NCBI GenBank assembly: GCA_028284445.1
Contig: JANQRS010000068.1
Location: forward strand, 141,300 to 205,299
Origin: Calditrichia bacterium
GTDB lineage: Bacteria > Calditrichota > Calditrichia > RBG-13-44-9 > J075
Direction of reading: 5' to 3'
Length of the DNA stretch: 64,000 nt
Part shown: one piece after another, positions 1-9,814 of the stretch
Layout: each line of letters starts with the position of its first letter
Position numbering within the stretch: position 1 is the first letter of the stretch
Translations under genes and position numbers: made by a program
The notes under the pieces: generated by a model
What the model was told of the DNA's origin: nothing
The model's input: only the letters and a program-made list of their open reading frames with translations
The model's database searches: none

Positions 1-3000
1 AATGAGAACGGCTGGGCTTCAGGCAGTTGCGGTTCCTGGTTCACGTTGTTGACTGTAATGGTTACATCTTGCACGGAAGCTTCGCCGAAAGTGTCTTCAA
101 CCTTGAATGAAACAGTATGTTCGCCACTTTGTGTGAAACTGGGCGTCCAGATAAATTCGTTGGAATTGGCATCCAGAACTGCACCATCCGGTAGACTTTC
201 GACCGAGTATGCTAATTTGCCCTCATCTTCTACATCCGGATCTATGCCGGTAAGCGCAAATCGAAGCTCGCTATTTTCATTGACAGCCGGTGGTGAAATG
301 GCTTCCAAGCTCGGAGCGCGATTGATGTTGTTGACAGTAATGGTAAAGGGCTGCGACGAAGACAGGCCGTCGCCATCTGTTATGATCGCCGTTAAGGAAT
401 AGTTGCCGGATTGATCATAGGTCGGCTGCCAGTTGAACGTGCCGAGGGTTGCATCAAGTGTTGCGCCTTCTGGCAGCTCGGCGATGCTGAAAACCAGTTT
501 GCCTTCATCCTCAGCGTCCGGATCAGAGCCGGTGAGTAATAAATCCAGGCCTTTGTCTTCATCAACGTATTGCGCTGTGACCGGATCCATGACCGGCTCA
601 CGATTGGTGTGGTTGACAATCACATTGACCGGCAGCGTGTGCTTCGCGCCGACTGGATCCGTCAATGTAAAAATCACTTCATACGTGCCGGACTGCTCGT
701 AGGTCGGCATCCAGTTGAATACGCGGGTAGTTGGGTTGAATAGCGCACCTTCGGGAACGCTTTCCACGCCAAATACGAGGGCGCCTGCATCTTCGACATC
801 AGGATCAGCACCGTTGATCGTAAAGGTCAACTGCTCATTTTCATTAATCGTGGGCTGAGGAATTTCCTCGATGACCGGGGCGCGATTCACGTGATTGACG
901 GTAATTGTCGCTTTTGTTGTATCAGTGAACTCTTCGTCTGAAATTGCAAAAATAATGTCATAGGAGCCGGACTGATCGAAGTTGGGCTGCCACTCAAGAA
1001 GGCCGGTTTTGGCGTCAAGATTGGCACCGCTTGGCAGACCGGTTGCTGAGAAAGACAGTTTGTCTACATCTTCCTTGTCAGCATCCTGCGCGCTGAGTTG
1101 CAGGGAAAAGGTCTGATCTTCATCAATTACCTGGTTGCTGGCGTCAGTAATCGTTGGTGCCCGGTTTACTTGATACACTTCAATCGTAATCGCTTTGGTG
1201 TCGCTTAAGCCGGACGGATCGGTGATGGTAAAGCTGACATTTTCATATACGCCGGCTTGTTCGAAGGTCGGTAGCCACGCGAACGTGTTGGATTCACCAT
1301 CGAAGGTGGCGCCTTCAGGCAGATTGTTGGCTGCCATAATCAGCTTGCCGTCGTCTTCCTTGTCATCATCGCTACCATAGATATTAAATGTGAGCGAGTT
1401 GTCTTCCTTGACAGTCTGGTTGGGAATCTCCGCCAGACTTGGAGAGCGATTTACATGGTTCGTTGTAATTGAAAAATAGGTGGTGTCGCTTAATGCACCA
1501 GCTCGCATGATGCACATCAGATCTTCGTAAACGCCGGATTGCTCATAGTTTGGCGTCCAGCTAAATGTGCGGGAATCCGCATCAAAAGTGGCTCCGGCAG
1601 GCAGGTTTTGCATGCGAAAGGAGATCTTGTTCAGGTCTTCTTCATCCAGCTCAGTACCGGATATTTGCACTTCCAGATTTTGTGCTTCGTCCACGCTCTG
1701 TGCAGCAACGGGGTTGATTGTGGGTTTGCGATCTACATGCGTGACCGTAAAGGTGACTGGTTCACGGTCGCTGCCGCCACCGCCGTCATCGATAATGAAA
1801 TCTACCAGGTAGCGCCCGGATTGCTCGAAACTTGGTGTCCAGGTAACGGTGCGGGTGGCCGGGTCAAAAGTTGCGCCTTCGGGCAATTTTTCTGCGCGAT
1901 AAGCGAGACGTTCCTGATCTTCCACGTCCGGATCACTGCCGGCCGGTATCGTGTAGGTCAGCGTATTGTTTTCAGCGATTGTTTTATCCTCGAGCGCAGG
2001 CAAATCCGGCAAGCGGTTTACATGCTGGACATTGAGAGATATGGTGTCTTTTGCGCTGAGGCCATTTTCATTTTGCTCGATGACGCTGAAAACAATGTCG
2101 ACATATGTGCCGGACTGCTCATAGTCAGGATTCCAGCTGAAATAGCCAGTATTGATGTCGAAGGTTGATCCGGTTGGGATATTTACTGCGTTGTAAATAA
2201 TCGGATCGCCATCCGGCTCTTCAGCTTTCAATTGCAATGAGAAGGGGATATTCTCATTCAAGTTCATGTCGTCAAGATTCTCGAGCTTTGGCGCATTGTT
2301 GTGGCGCATAATCAGTGTCGAGGTATTGGCAGCAAGAAAGACATAAATGTCGCGTTTGAAGACGCCATAGGCTTTGTCGTCTGTGCTGTAAACGGTCTCA
2401 AGAAACGGCTTGTTCTGATCTGTTGTATTGATGATTTGCAGGCCAATGTCAGAATTGGCGACATAGACATAGTTTCCGACTTTGTAGATATCGCCGACAA
2501 AGCCGCTGCTGGCAAAACGCGAAATCTTCACCGGGAATTCCGGATTTGACACGTTTACCATTAGCAAGCCGCCCTTGCCGTCAGCAACATAGGCAACATC
2601 ACCAACAACTTCAACTTCCATACTGTTGTAGCCGGTCTTGTATTGAGCCAATAGCTTCAGGTTTTCCAGGTCAGATACGTCGTAGATGATCAGGCCGCCT
2701 TTTTTCGCCGCCATATACAGCAGGTCGCCTTCCTTATAAACGTCCTGAATCCAGCTGCCGGGGATTTCCAGTTTGGCAGTGGTTGGATTGTCAAGGTCGC
2801 TGATATCCATTACGCTAAATCCATCACGGCCCAAGGCTACATACAAATAGGGATATTCAACCCAGACATCATACGCATTGCCGGTGGTTTTAATCTCACT
2901 GAGCTTTTGAATGCTGGCGACGTCAGAAATGTCGTAGATTACCACGCCTGCCGAATGATTTGCCAAATACGCCCGGTCCTTTTCAATGAATGTAGCATAT

Positions 3001-3278
3001 GACTGGTTTTCGCTGGGGAGGTATGCGATCTGTTTGGGTTGTCTGATATCCGAAATATCGACAACTTGAAGACCGGCCCAGAAATTCGTGACAAAAAGGT
3101 GATCATTGTAAACCTCTACCTGGCGAACGCCATCATTGTAGCGAATGGCGCCAACTGGCGGTGTCACTGTGGAAATCAATTCAGCAGCAGATTTTTGGGC
3201 AAGAAGGGGATCGGGTGACATGCAAAATACCATCACGCACAAAGCAAATATCGCGGATGGCAATGTCATCATTTTCAT
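1..3278 (-). CDS. Secreted LVIVD-type beta-propeller protein with tandem cadherin/Ig-like repeats (3' end outside window)
   Basis: Reading the minus strand from ATG at 3278 gives one open frame that runs off the window edge, so about 1,092 residues are visible and the C-terminus is missing. Residues 1-25 form a signal peptide (hydrophobic stretch, then LLAQ). Residues of roughly 30-320 contain repeated 'VVDISD/YDVSD' units about 43 residues apart, typical of LVIVD-repeat beta-propellers. From about residue 325 there are eight complete units of about 95 residues, each with an 'LPxGAxFD...F.W.P.YEQSGxY' core and ending 'VNR.P', plus the start of a ninth; these resemble He_PIG/cadherin-like Ig folds. 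It is probably an exported surface or adhesion protein. A C-terminal sorting domain would be expected beyond the edge but cannot be seen. Confidence 0.85.
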   Translation of the reverse strand, partial: MKMMTLPSAIFALCVMVFCMSPDPLLAQKSAAELISTVTPPVGAIRYNDGVRQVEVYNDHLFVTNFWAGLQVVDISDIRQPKQIAYLPSENQSYATFIEKDRAYLANHSAGVVIYDISDVASIQKLSEIKTTGNAYDVWVEYPYLYVALGRDGFSVMDISDLDNPTTAKLEIPGSWIQDVYKEGDLLYMAAKKGGLIIYDVSDLENLKLLAQYKTGYNSMEVEVVGDVAYVADGKGGLLMVNVSNPEFPVKISRFASSGFVGDIYKVGNYVYVANSDIGLQIINTTDQNKPFLETVYSTDDKAYGVFKRDIYVFLAANTSTLIMRHNNAPKLENLDDMNLNENIPFSLQLKAEEPDGDPIIYNAVNIPTGSTFDINTGYFSWNPDYEQSGTYVDIVFSVIEQNENGLSAKDTISLNVQHVNRLPDLPALEDKTIAENNTLTYTIPAGSDPDVEDQERLAYRAEKLPEGATFDPATRTVTWTPSFEQSGRYLVDFIIDDGGGGSDREPVTFTVTHVDRKPTINPVAAQSVDEAQNLEVQISGTELDEEDLNKISFRMQNLPAGATFDADSRTFSWTPNYEQSGVYEDLMCIMRAGALSDTTYFSITTNHVNRSPSLAEIPNQTVKEDNSLTFNIYGSDDDKEDDGKLIMAANNLPEGATFDGESNTFAWLPTFEQAGVYENVSFTITDPSGLSDTKAITIEVYQVNRAPTITDASNQVIDEDQTFSLQLSAQDADKEDVDKLSFSATGLPSGANLDAKTGLLEWQPNFDQSGSYDIIFAISDEEFTDTTKATITVNHVNRAPVIEEIPQPTINENEQLTFTINGADPDVEDAGALVFGVESVPEGALFNPTTRVFNWMPTYEQSGTYEVIFTLTDPVGAKHTLPVNVIVNHTNREPVMDPVTAQYVDEDKGLDLLLTGSDPDAEDEGKLVFSIAELPEGATLDATLGTFNWQPTYDQSGNYSLTAIITDGDGLSSSQPFTITVNNINRAPSLEAISPPAVNENSELRFALTGIDPDVEDEGKLAYSVESLPDGAVLDANSNEFIWTPSFTQSGEHTVSFKVEDTFGEASVQDVTITVNNVNQEPQLPEAQPFS

Positions 3279-3666
3279 ACAGTGCTCCAAATCTTCTATA
3301 TTGTTATAAGAGGTTGAATCAAAAATTTTCGATAAAGGGTAAGATTAAGCTGAAAAACATACTTGAATGCATGGTAAGGTCGCAAATCATCAGTATTTAA
3401 GTGCTGCAAATGTCAAGGGATCTCTACCGAAAATTACTGGAAGAAAAGACCCTTTGATGCTAATATTTGGTTATAGATCACATTGGTTCCAGAAATAAAT
3501 TTAAGCTTGAGATTACTTCAAATAGATCGGAAGCAAAAACAGAAATAATTAACAATATCTTATAATTTCCAGAATTTTTGCATAATCTAAGCATGGAATT
3601 GGCGGTACCCAACAACCTTTTTGTTTTAGAGGTTAGGCAAGAAATTCAATAAATATGGAGAGGGCA
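3279..3666. other. Divergent intergenic region between the repeat protein and cinA
   Basis: This AT-rich 388 bp gap lies between two divergently transcribed genes, so it should hold both promoters. No convincing conserved box, hairpin or small gene was found. The GGAGAGG at about 3658-3664 is the probable ribosome binding site of cinA. Confidence 0.5.
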
Positions 3667-4890
3667 ATGAATGCACTCGTTGTTTCGATCGGTAATGAGC
3701 TGTTAAATGGAAAAACCACCAACTCAAATGCGACCTTTATCGGGCAGCAGTTGGCCGATTTAGGCGTGGCGCTGAAGCAGATCGTCACCATCCGTGATGA
3801 GGCGGCGAGAATTGAAGATGCTTTGACCCTTGCGATGCGTGATTATGACACTGTTATCGTCACTGGCGGGCTTGGGCCTACGCATGATGATATTACCCGA
3901 AAGACGGTCGCTGCGTTTCTTGATACCGAGCTGGTACTGAACGAAGGCGCATTGGCCAGGATAGAAGCGCTGTTTCGTGAGCGAGGCAGAGAGATGCCGC
4001 CTATTAACCGACAGCAGGCAATGGTGCCGGCATCTGCTGGTTTGCTGGACAATCCATTGGGTACCGCGCCCGGTTTACACTTCGATGAAAAAGATACGCA
4101 GATTTTTCTGCTGCCGGGGGTGCCCAGAGAAATGAAAGAGATGATGGTGCGTTCCGTGATCCCGCTGTTGCGTCAGCGGCTTAATCATTCCCCACCGCAA
4201 ATTCACCTCTATCGCACCACCGGGATCGTGGAGTCGAAGCTATATGAGATTTGCCAGTCCCATTTCGAAAAATTTCCTGCTTATGAAATTGCTTTCCTGC
4301 CGAAATTTACCGGGGTTGATATCCGTGTGGCTGAGCGTGATTCCGATGAAAGCTATGCAGAATTTCAAGAAGGTTTGCTGGAGATTGCCGGAAAATACAT
4401 TTATACCCAATCCGATGAAGAGATTGAAGCGGTCGTCGGGCGCTTATTGACAGAAAAGGGGATGACTCTTACTGCCGCCGAGAGCTGCACCGGCGGCTTG
4501 ATTTCTCACCGCATGACAAATATTCCCGGCTCATCAGCCTACTACCTGGGCGGTATAAATGCCTATAGCAATGAAGTGAAAATGAATATGCTGGGCGTGT
4601 CTGCTGATGCGCTGAAAGCGCATGGCGCTGTGAGTGAGGCAGTAGCCGGCGAAATGGCAGCCGGCGTTCGCGAGAGGCTGGGGAGCGATATCGCGGTGTC
4701 TACGACCGGTATTGCCGGACCGGGCGGTGCCACGGAAACAAAGCCGGTTGGATTGGTATATGTCGGTTTTGCGACTGCTGATTCTGTATCTGCGCGGCGA
4801 TTCACTTTTGGCAGGGATCGCCTGTTGAACAAAGATTGGAGCGCCCAGGCTGCAATTGAGCTTTTGAGGCGCTATTTATTACGTTTGTAA
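3667..4890 (+). CDS. cinA: CinA family protein (nicotinamide-nucleotide amidase / MoCF-like domain)
   Basis: The 407-residue product has the two CinA domains. The N-terminal MoCF-like domain (about 1-170) starts MNALVVSIGNELLNG and carries 'VTGGLGPTHDDITRK'. The C-terminal amidase domain (about 255-405) contains 'TAAESCTGGLIS' and 'STTGIAGPGG'. In characterised relatives the C-terminal domain deamidates nicotinamide mononucleotide in NAD recycling, and the N-terminal domain is an ADP-ribose/NAD-type pyrophosphatase. An in-frame ATG lies at 3655, but ATG 3667 is preferred because GGAGAGG precedes it and family members start there. It is a single gene with no clear operon partner. Confidence 0.93.
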   Translation: MNALVVSIGNELLNGKTTNSNATFIGQQLADLGVALKQIVTIRDEAARIEDALTLAMRDYDTVIVTGGLGPTHDDITRKTVAAFLDTELVLNEGALARIEALFRERGREMPPINRQQAMVPASAGLLDNPLGTAPGLHFDEKDTQIFLLPGVPREMKEMMVRSVIPLLRQRLNHSPPQIHLYRTTGIVESKLYEICQSHFEKFPAYEIAFLPKFTGVDIRVAERDSDESYAEFQEGLLEIAGKYIYTQSDEEIEAVVGRLLTEKGMTLTAAESCTGGLISHRMTNIPGSSAYYLGGINAYSNEVKMNMLGVSADALKAHGAVSEAVAGEMAAGVRERLGSDIAVSTTGIAGPGGATETKPVGLVYVGFATADSVSARRFTFGRDRLLNKDWSAQAAIELLRRYLLRL

Positions 4891-5086
4891 CAGTGAAGAG
4901 GATTGAGTTTTTTATGAGTAAAGCGTGATAGTTACGTGACAATTATTCTCTTAATTGAGCTTAAAGGTATTGCACTGGTTTTTTCGGGGCGATTGGTCAG
5001 CTGAGGTCCAATTGACGAGGGTCTGTCGGCAATAATGCGATGGGCAAATGTTGACAGCAATACTTTAACCACTCGGGAGAATAATT

Positions 5087-5884
5087 ATGTATGATATGGG
5101 AATCCTCAAAAATGTCGATAGTGACAAGGGATTGACCCGGCGCAAGAAGCGCAATGCTCTTCATCAGGAAGTTCCGGAACTCAAGATCCGTGAAGAAAAA
5201 CCTCACCGTGCTGTCGTCAATAATATCCCTATGTTACCCTTTCCTTTCTTTCAGGGAATCAAACAAACAGTCGTTGATACCATAAATGAACGGATGATTC
5301 ATCAAAAATTCCGTAAGCGGGAATACGTTTATTTGCCATATGAAAAGTCAGATCACATTTTCTTTGTTAAATCGGGAAATATTGAAATTGGCTATCTTGA
5401 CGAAAGTGGCCGGGAACTGTCGCTGGATATTCTTGGACCGGGTGAAATTTTCGGATCGGTTATTGGACGAAGTTTAAACGGCAGTTTTGCGCGGGCAGTT
5501 GGGAATGTGACGCTTGCGATTCTCAACAAAGATGATTTTGATGAATTCCTGGAGAAATATCCTCGATTTTCCTTGCAAATGTTGAAGATGATGAGTGAGC
5601 GTATCCAGGTTCTGGAAGTGAAGCTTCAACATATTGTTTTTAGTGATGTAAAGACCAGAATTTGCAAGCTCCTGCAATCACTTTTGGCTAAGGCAGGTGA
5701 TCCGCGAACCGGTCAAATCCGCATTGCATTGACGCATCAGGACATCGCCAATTTAGTTGCCAGCTCCCGCGAAACAGCCAGCCTGCACTTGTCGCAGCTA
5801 AAAAAGGCCGGTGCCATCTCCTACGAGAGAAAACGGATACGAATTTTGTCGATGCCGATTTTGAAAGCGGCTATCGCTGAATAG
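5087..5884 (+). CDS. Crp/Fnr-family transcriptional regulator
   Basis: This 265-residue protein has a cyclic-nucleotide-binding-like beta-roll at about residues 65-175 (including 'LDILGPGEIFG') and a C-terminal winged HTH at about 190-255 ('LTHQDIANLVASSRETAS', then 'LSQLKKAGAI'). A basic N-terminal extension of about 50 residues (TRRKKR) precedes the sensor domain. Only one cysteine is present, so it is not an Fe-S FNR. The usual phosphate-binding arginine region is replaced by 'SLNGSFARAVGN', so the effector is unknown. The start is supported by GGGAG about 7 bp upstream. A strong terminator follows the stop codon, indicating a monocistronic unit. Confidence 0.88.
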   Translation: MYDMGILKNVDSDKGLTRRKKRNALHQEVPELKIREEKPHRAVVNNIPMLPFPFFQGIKQTVVDTINERMIHQKFRKREYVYLPYEKSDHIFFVKSGNIEIGYLDESGRELSLDILGPGEIFGSVIGRSLNGSFARAVGNVTLAILNKDDFDEFLEKYPRFSLQMLKMMSERIQVLEVKLQHIVFSDVKTRICKLLQSLLAKAGDPRTGQIRIALTHQDIANLVASSRETASLHLSQLKKAGAISYERKRIRILSMPILKAAIAE

Positions 5885-5914
5885 CAATTTCCTTATCTAC
5901 TACCCCCTGAAGAA

Positions 5915-5950
5915 AAATCCCGGCCAATCTTAGATCAGCCGGGATTTTTT
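5915..5950. terminator. Bidirectional intrinsic terminator between convergent genes
   Basis: A perfect 10-bp stem (AAATCCCGGC at 5915-5924 with its complement at 5938-5947) closes a 13-nt loop. It is followed by T5945-5950 on the plus strand and by an A/T run on the other side. It lies between the stop codons of the Crp-type regulator and the convergent glycosyltransferase, so it can serve both. Confidence 0.85.
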
Positions 5951-5976
5951 ATGGAAAAATAGATGATAAAGCGCTT

Positions 5977-7461
5977 TTATTTCTTTTTGGACGCCTTTTC
6001 GTAAAGCTTGATATACTTGTCAGCAGCGTTGGTCCAGGAGTGATTGGCTCGCATGCCGTTTTTCTGAACCTTGGTAAACAGCTTTTTGTCATCATAGCAG
6101 CGGATAGCGGCACGAAGCGCTTTTAACATGGTTGTCTTGTTGAATTTGCTAATGGCAAATGCATTTCCCTTGCCGGTTTCAGCTGAGAAATCAACGACGG
6201 TATCGGAATATGCGCCAAAGTCAGGAACAACCGGGACGGTACCGTATCTCATACCATTAAGGTGATAAGATTCGATTTCTCCCATTGGTGTAGGTACCAG
6301 CATGATATCGCTGCCGGCGATAATCTTATGGGCTAGCTTCTTGTCGTGATCCTCGATCCAGGTTATTTTATCGGCGTTCTTCTTGACAAGTCCGCTAATC
6401 TGCTTTTGCTGTTTTTCATCGCCTTTACCCATCAGGATAAAGTGCGCTTTGACCTTCAGCAGATCTTCCATCGCTTCCAGCAACAGCTCGCCACCTCGTT
6501 CTTCGCTGAAATCGGTAAAGATAGATACCAGGGGCAGCTTCATCTCTTCATCGAGTTCCAGTTCTTCCAAAAGGGCAGTGCGATTTTCGTCCTTTAATTG
6601 CAGATTCTTGGCGTCGTAAGGCGTGTTGATGAATTTGTCGTTCTCCGGATCCCATTCCATGTAGTCCGCGCCATTGGTGATGCCTACGAAGTCTTTCTTG
6701 CGGCTTTGCAGGAGTTCTTCGAGCCCATGAGCTGGCTCTTCACCGGACAGCAGCGCTTTGGCCCGGCTTTCGCCAACGGTATTCAGGACGTCTGCGTAGT
6801 GCATGCCACCCCGTAATAGGCTTACTTTGCCGTTGTTACCAAAAACATTTTCCTTGTCGAGAAATTCTTCCGGAATCCCGATGTTCTTAACTTCGTCAAG
6901 CGGGAAGAGGCCCTGGTCTTCGAGGTTGTGGAGGGTTAAGACTGTGCGGGTGTTTTGAAAAAACTCATCATCTTTATAATGCGTTTTGAGGTAAAACGGA
7001 ATAAGAGCACTGGTCCAGTCGCTGCAATGAATGATATCCGGTTGCCAGTATAGCAGCTTCAGGGTTTCCAGAACGCCCTTACAGAAGAATGCAAAACGCT
7101 CAGCGTTATCCGGAAAAAACTTCCCGGTTTTTTCATCGGCATAAACACCTTTCCTGTCGAAGTACTCCGGTACAGACAAGAAGTAGACGTGAACCTTGGA
7201 GTTTGGCAGAAAGGCGGTCTTTCCATTTGCCATTTTGTCGCTGCCGTTCAGGCTAATACCGACTTCACGCAGCCGAATTACTTCACGCAAAACGTACTTA
7301 CGCTCGTTGATCAGCTTGTATTTCGGCATCATAAGCCGAATATCCTGATTGATGTTCTTCAGCGCTACCGGCAGGGTCTTGGATGTATAAGCCAGACTGC
7401 CTGGACTGGCAAATGGCGAGACCTCCGCCGAAACATAGCATACCTTAAAATCTCTCATCAT
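5977..7461 (-). CDS. Glycogen/starch synthase-like GT5 glycosyltransferase, divergent
   Basis: The 494-residue protein aligns by eye with bacterial glycogen synthases along its length: the N-terminal 'VCYVSAEVSPF', 'IIHCSDWTSALIP', 'LTLHNLEDQGLFP', 'VGITNGADYMEWDPEND', 'RYGTVPVV'. Two hallmark sites are altered. The KxGGL donor/acceptor loop reads S19-P-G-S-L, lacking the lysine and the second glycine. The EPCGLTQ segment before RYGT reads 'GEIESYH', so the usual catalytic glutamate position is a glycine with a Glu one place away. The protein may be a GT5 with altered donor, or a non-catalytic one. AAGGAT lies about 5 bp before the start. The galT-like gene is just upstream on the same strand. 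Confidence 0.8.
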   Translation of the reverse strand: MMRDFKVCYVSAEVSPFASPGSLAYTSKTLPVALKNINQDIRLMMPKYKLINERKYVLREVIRLREVGISLNGSDKMANGKTAFLPNSKVHVYFLSVPEYFDRKGVYADEKTGKFFPDNAERFAFFCKGVLETLKLLYWQPDIIHCSDWTSALIPFYLKTHYKDDEFFQNTRTVLTLHNLEDQGLFPLDEVKNIGIPEEFLDKENVFGNNGKVSLLRGGMHYADVLNTVGESRAKALLSGEEPAHGLEELLQSRKKDFVGITNGADYMEWDPENDKFINTPYDAKNLQLKDENRTALLEELELDEEMKLPLVSIFTDFSEERGGELLLEAMEDLLKVKAHFILMGKGDEKQQKQISGLVKKNADKITWIEDHDKKLAHKIIAGSDIMLVPTPMGEIESYHLNGMRYGTVPVVPDFGAYSDTVVDFSAETGKGNAFAISKFNKTTMLKALRAAIRCYDDKKLFTKVQKNGMRANHSWTNAADKYIKLYEKASKKK

Positions 7462-7578
7462 TTATCCTTGCTTTGATGATGCCCTCTGCCTCCCTTACAA
7501 CAAAACCTCAGGGCTTTAAATCAACTAGTGCCTTGCGGCGATCCCTGCTAATTTCCTACTGTCATTAGCAGAGTGATC

Positions 7579-8580
7579 TTACGCGGGAATTTCCCGTAAA
7601 TAGCGAGCTGCGTCTTCCGGAGATGTGGGATTGATATGGCAACCACTCCCGAGTTCAAATCCGGCGATGTTCGTAAGCTTTGGCATCAGTTCGATGTGCC
7701 AGTGATAATGGTCCATTGCAGCCTCCTGAACCGGCGCCGTATGCAGGACAAAATTGTAAGGCGGGTTCTCAAGGACCATGTCAAGCTTATGAAGCATCGC
7801 TTTGATGCTAATGGCCAACTGCGTTATTTCATCGTCAGTACAATGTTCAAAATGGGACCGGTGCACCTTCGGCAAAATCCACGTTTCAAATGGGAAACGG
7901 GCGGCAAAAGGTTGAATGGCAACAAATTGTTCAGATTCATATACAACTCGCACGTTGTCCCTGATTTCGCGGCGAATGATTTCGCAGTAAATACAGGTCT
8001 TGGCTTTGCGAAAGTAGCTTTTAGCGCCGTCCAGTTCTTGTTGTACCCGCCCCGGAACCATTGGCGTGGCCAGCAACTGCGAGTGTGCATGACTTAAACT
8101 GGCGCCCGCCTTATGACCATGATTCTTCCAGATCATGACATACTTTAGGCGGCTATCTTTCTTCAATGCCAGGATGCGCCGGCGATAAACGCCAAGAATA
8201 TCAGACAAGGCTGAAGCTGACAAGTCTGTCAAACGCGCCTGTTCATCTGGTGTCTCAATGACAACTTCATGAGCCCCGATACCGGGCATTGCTTCGTAAA
8301 AATCATCTTTAGGATACGCTGCTGATACCTGGTCGCTTACCAGAGCCGGATATTTATTTGGAATTACTCGAAGTGACCAGTCATTGGAATTTGAAATAGA
8401 GGAGTCAGGACGGACGGCAAAAATTTCAGGGGGAGTCATTGCTTCGTTGCCAGCAGAAAACGGCGAATAGTCGGTTGTTCGACTCTCAACGACCTGCTCG
8501 TACCCCGATGGCCGTTTACCTCGCTCTGCTGAAATAATTACCCATCTGCCAATCACCGGATCTTTTCGTAATTCAGGCAT
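7579..8580 (-). CDS. galT: Galactose-1-phosphate uridylyltransferase-like HIT-superfamily nucleotidylyltransferase
   Basis: The 333-residue product begins MPELRKDPVIGRWVII, typical of GalT. It has the zinc-site motif 'CIYCEII', the active-site region 'ASLSHAHSQLLATP' in which HAHSQ replaces the HPHxQ of enterobacterial GalT, and the C-terminal metal/His segment 'HYHWHIELMP'. GalT transfers UMP between glucose-1-P and galactose-1-P in the Leloir pathway. The HAHSQ form is shared by GalT-like enzymes that include ADP-glucose phosphorylase types, so the exact substrate is uncertain. ATG 8580 is preferred to an upstream TTG at 8604. The same-strand glycogen-synthase-like neighbour suggests sugar-nucleotide metabolism. 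Confidence 0.85.
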   Translation of the reverse strand: MPELRKDPVIGRWVIISAERGKRPSGYEQVVESRTTDYSPFSAGNEAMTPPEIFAVRPDSSISNSNDWSLRVIPNKYPALVSDQVSAAYPKDDFYEAMPGIGAHEVVIETPDEQARLTDLSASALSDILGVYRRRILALKKDSRLKYVMIWKNHGHKAGASLSHAHSQLLATPMVPGRVQQELDGAKSYFRKAKTCIYCEIIRREIRDNVRVVYESEQFVAIQPFAARFPFETWILPKVHRSHFEHCTDDEITQLAISIKAMLHKLDMVLENPPYNFVLHTAPVQEAAMDHYHWHIELMPKLTNIAGFELGSGCHINPTSPEDAARYLREIPA

Positions 8581-8714
8581 TTTTAAACTAACGTATCCAA
8601 TCAATTCGATTCCGTATCAGCTTAAAAATATATTGAAAAATGCCTCAATAATCAAGAAATAAAAACCACGGTGATGCCGGTAAATGGTTGTGGGATTGTA
8701 ATATAGCAGCCCTG

Positions 8715-9524
8715 TTAGTGGTTGTTCTCCAACCTGGTCGTCAAATACTTGAATGCCGTTTGCGGGTCATCGGCAAAAGAAAACAGAGAGAGATCTTTGG
8801 CGCTGATGACCAGATTTTCGACCATCGCTTCAAAATTGATCACGCTTTTCCAGTATTTTTCGCCATAGAGCAATATGGTTTTCGGCTTGATTTTCTTCGT
8901 TTGAACCAGCGTCAGAACTTCGAAGAGTTCGTCGAAAGTACCAAATCCCCCGGGGAAAACCACGATTGCACGAGCCAGGTATACAAACCAGAATTTGCGG
9001 GTAAAGAAATAGTGGAATTCGAAATTGAGCTTGTCGGTGATGTAGTCGTTGCAGCCTTGTTCCATTGGGATGGATATGTTCAGGCCAACCGACTCGCCGT
9101 TAGGCGCCTCCGAAGCGCCGCGATTGGCTGCCTCCATAATGCCCGGGCCACCGCCGGAGGTGATAAGATAGCGCTTGCTGCCATTGGGAAGCGCCTGTGC
9201 CCATTCAGTTAGCTGTTTACCCAGCGTGCGGGCATCCTCGTAGTAGCGTGACATTTCCAAGTGCTTTTCAGCCAGCCGCTTGCCGGCCAGATTCTCTTCA
9301 CTTGGATCTGCCTCGGCGCGTGCTGCCCATTCCTGGAGTTCTGCCGATGCCCTGGCTTTGTCGCGAGTGCGTGCCGAACCGAAAAATACAATGGTATCCT
9401 TCACCTTTTCGCGACGGAAACGGGACTCCGGTTCTATGTATTCTGCCAAAATCCGCAGAATGCGTGCATCTTTGCTGTTCAAAAAATCAAGATTTTTATA
9501 CGCTTTTTCCGGAGACTTGGCCAT
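8715..9524 (-). CDS. LOG family protein (TIGR00730-type Rossmann fold)
   Basis: This 269-residue protein has the LOG hallmarks 'SGGGPGIMEAANRGA' and 'FPGGFGTFDELFEVLTLVQ' (the PGGxGTxxE motif), with a longer N-terminal region than minimal LOG proteins. Characterised LOG enzymes release cytokinin-type free bases from nucleotide monophosphates by phosphoribohydrolase action. Many bacterial members, once called lysine decarboxylases, probably act on AMP or related nucleotides. AAGGAAG precedes ATG 9524. It is transcribed alone on the minus strand. Confidence 0.9.
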   Translation of the reverse strand: MAKSPEKAYKNLDFLNSKDARILRILAEYIEPESRFRREKVKDTIVFFGSARTRDKARASAELQEWAARAEADPSEENLAGKRLAEKHLEMSRYYEDARTLGKQLTEWAQALPNGSKRYLITSGGGPGIMEAANRGASEAPNGESVGLNISIPMEQGCNDYITDKLNFEFHYFFTRKFWFVYLARAIVVFPGGFGTFDELFEVLTLVQTKKIKPKTILLYGEKYWKSVINFEAMVENLVISAKDLSLFSFADDPQTAFKYLTTRLENNH

Positions 9525-9814
9525 ACCACTTCCTTCGTTTCAAAAATCGTTGTTGTTCCGTGCTATCCACTACGCCTTTTTCAGGGAGGGACACATAATA
9601 CAGTACTTCCGCCCGGAATGCAACGCTAAAGCGGAGATAAAGCACATTCTTAAATCCTTAGAAATAATGCTGATGGGTATTTTTCTCCCGGGAATAGCGG
9701 CTGAGACAAATGTTCACGAAATTCCAAATTCCAAAGCCAATGTGTGTCTTAGAGCGCTGGCATTGTTTCCCGGTTTGGGATTTTTTCTGTTGGAATTTTG
9801 TTGTTCATGTTTCC
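9525..9814. other. Intergenic region with AT-rich inverted repeat
   Basis: No gene is evident. GAAATTCCAAATTCCAAA at 9718-9735 is roughly complementary to GGGATTTTTTCTGTTGGAAT at about 9779-9798, and a very similar string occurs at about 22430-22455. This suggests a small dispersed repeat. The region contains the promoter of the LOG gene. Confidence 0.35.

Noticed and set aside
46..2549. Several plus-strand frames opposite the repeat protein
   Set aside because: They are shadows of the long minus-strand frame with its clear signal peptide and repeats; their Ser/Pro-rich composition is that of antisense translation.
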